Source: a virus
Length of the DNA: 41,007 nt
IMG/VR virus record: IMGVR_UViG_3300042887_001361
Coordinates: 1-41,007 of that record
Strand: one strand, 5' to 3'
Numbering within the stretch: the stretch's first letter is position 1; each line of letters starts with the position of its first letter. Below the pieces are notes generated by a model. That model was not told where the DNA came from and searched no databases. It saw only the letters and a list, made by a program, of their open reading frames with translations. This document shows, piece by piece, positions 40,986-41,007 of this stretch. The translations under genes were made by a program, and so were the position numbers.

Positions 40986-41007
40986 TGAACAATAGATTAT
41001 TAGAACT
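40985..41007 (+). CDS. Start of a gene cut by the window end
   Basis: ATG 40985 in a TAATG overlap, with GGGGAGGAG just upstream, is followed by codons for MNNRLLEL and then the window stops. Its opening resembles the first residues of the modular paralogues, and bases 1-156 hold the end of one such gene, so the two ends may belong to one gene across a missing segment. This is inference. Confidence 0.5.

Noticed and set aside
1-41007. Circular closure by identical window ends
   Set aside because: The last bases do not match the first; the copy of the left end is internal at 38753-38879, so direct overlap closure is not shown.

Overview
The window reads as most of a tailed-phage genome (about 41 kb, AT-rich, genes packed with ATGA or TAATG overlaps, no bacterial housekeeping genes). 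The virion genes belong to the P22-like short-tailed type: terminase, portal, scaffold, P22-type coat, gp4-like and gp10-like head-completion proteins, a pectate-lyase-fold tailspike and three consecutive ejection-type proteins whose order and sizes match P22 gp7, gp20 and gp16. The replication genes are different: a primase-helicase, a family A DNA polymerase and a Cas4-like nuclease. No integrase, repressor, tRNA or CRISPR array was seen, so a lytic lifestyle is the simplest reading. The host cannot be told from the sequence. The style of the small proteins suggests a proteobacterial, perhaps freshwater betaproteobacterial, host, but that is a weak inference.

Layout. There are four transcription blocks. 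(1) A plus-strand block runs from 35286 to the right end and apparently continues from the left end to 2428: cytosine methyltransferase, VRR-NUC nuclease, DUF3310, many small accessory proteins, an array of modular paralogues and an SNF2-type helicase. It is interrupted by one antisense homing endonuclease (39535-40395). (2) A minus-strand late block runs from 26096 down to 2429: packaging, head, tail, two enzyme genes (2OG-Fe oxygenase and sulfotransferase), ejection proteins, tail-collar fibre, holin and lysozyme. (3) A short plus-strand AT-rich block, 26955-28616, carries small unknown proteins including a Gp88-family protein and a ribbon-helix-helix protein. (4) A minus-strand replication block runs from 35169 down to 29200. 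Divergent control regions lie at 26097-26954 (with a family of 16-bp repeats) and 35170-35285 (with mirrored leaders). Convergent ends lie at 2428/2429 and 28617-29199.

How it fits together. The replication block supplies primase-helicase, polymerase and a recombination nuclease, and the late block builds, packages and lyses. The plus-strand accessory block probably handles host take-over, DNA modification and DNA metabolism. The two window ends join logically: the + block at both ends is of the same kind, and the first 127 bases are an exact copy of 38753-38879. The map is therefore probably circular or permuted, with a short missing piece that contains another modular paralogue.

Most unusual points. 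First, a tandem family of small genes whose conserved C-terminal HGIGGG codons are the ribosome-binding site of the next gene. Second, a 16-bp repeat array with a 14-bp-arm hairpin in the main divergent region. Third, an intrinsic-terminator hairpin four bases before the DNA polymerase start codon. Fourth, an oxygenase and sulfotransferase pair translationally coupled inside the virion operon. Fifth, a gp10 homologue nearly doubled in size by four copies of a repeat.
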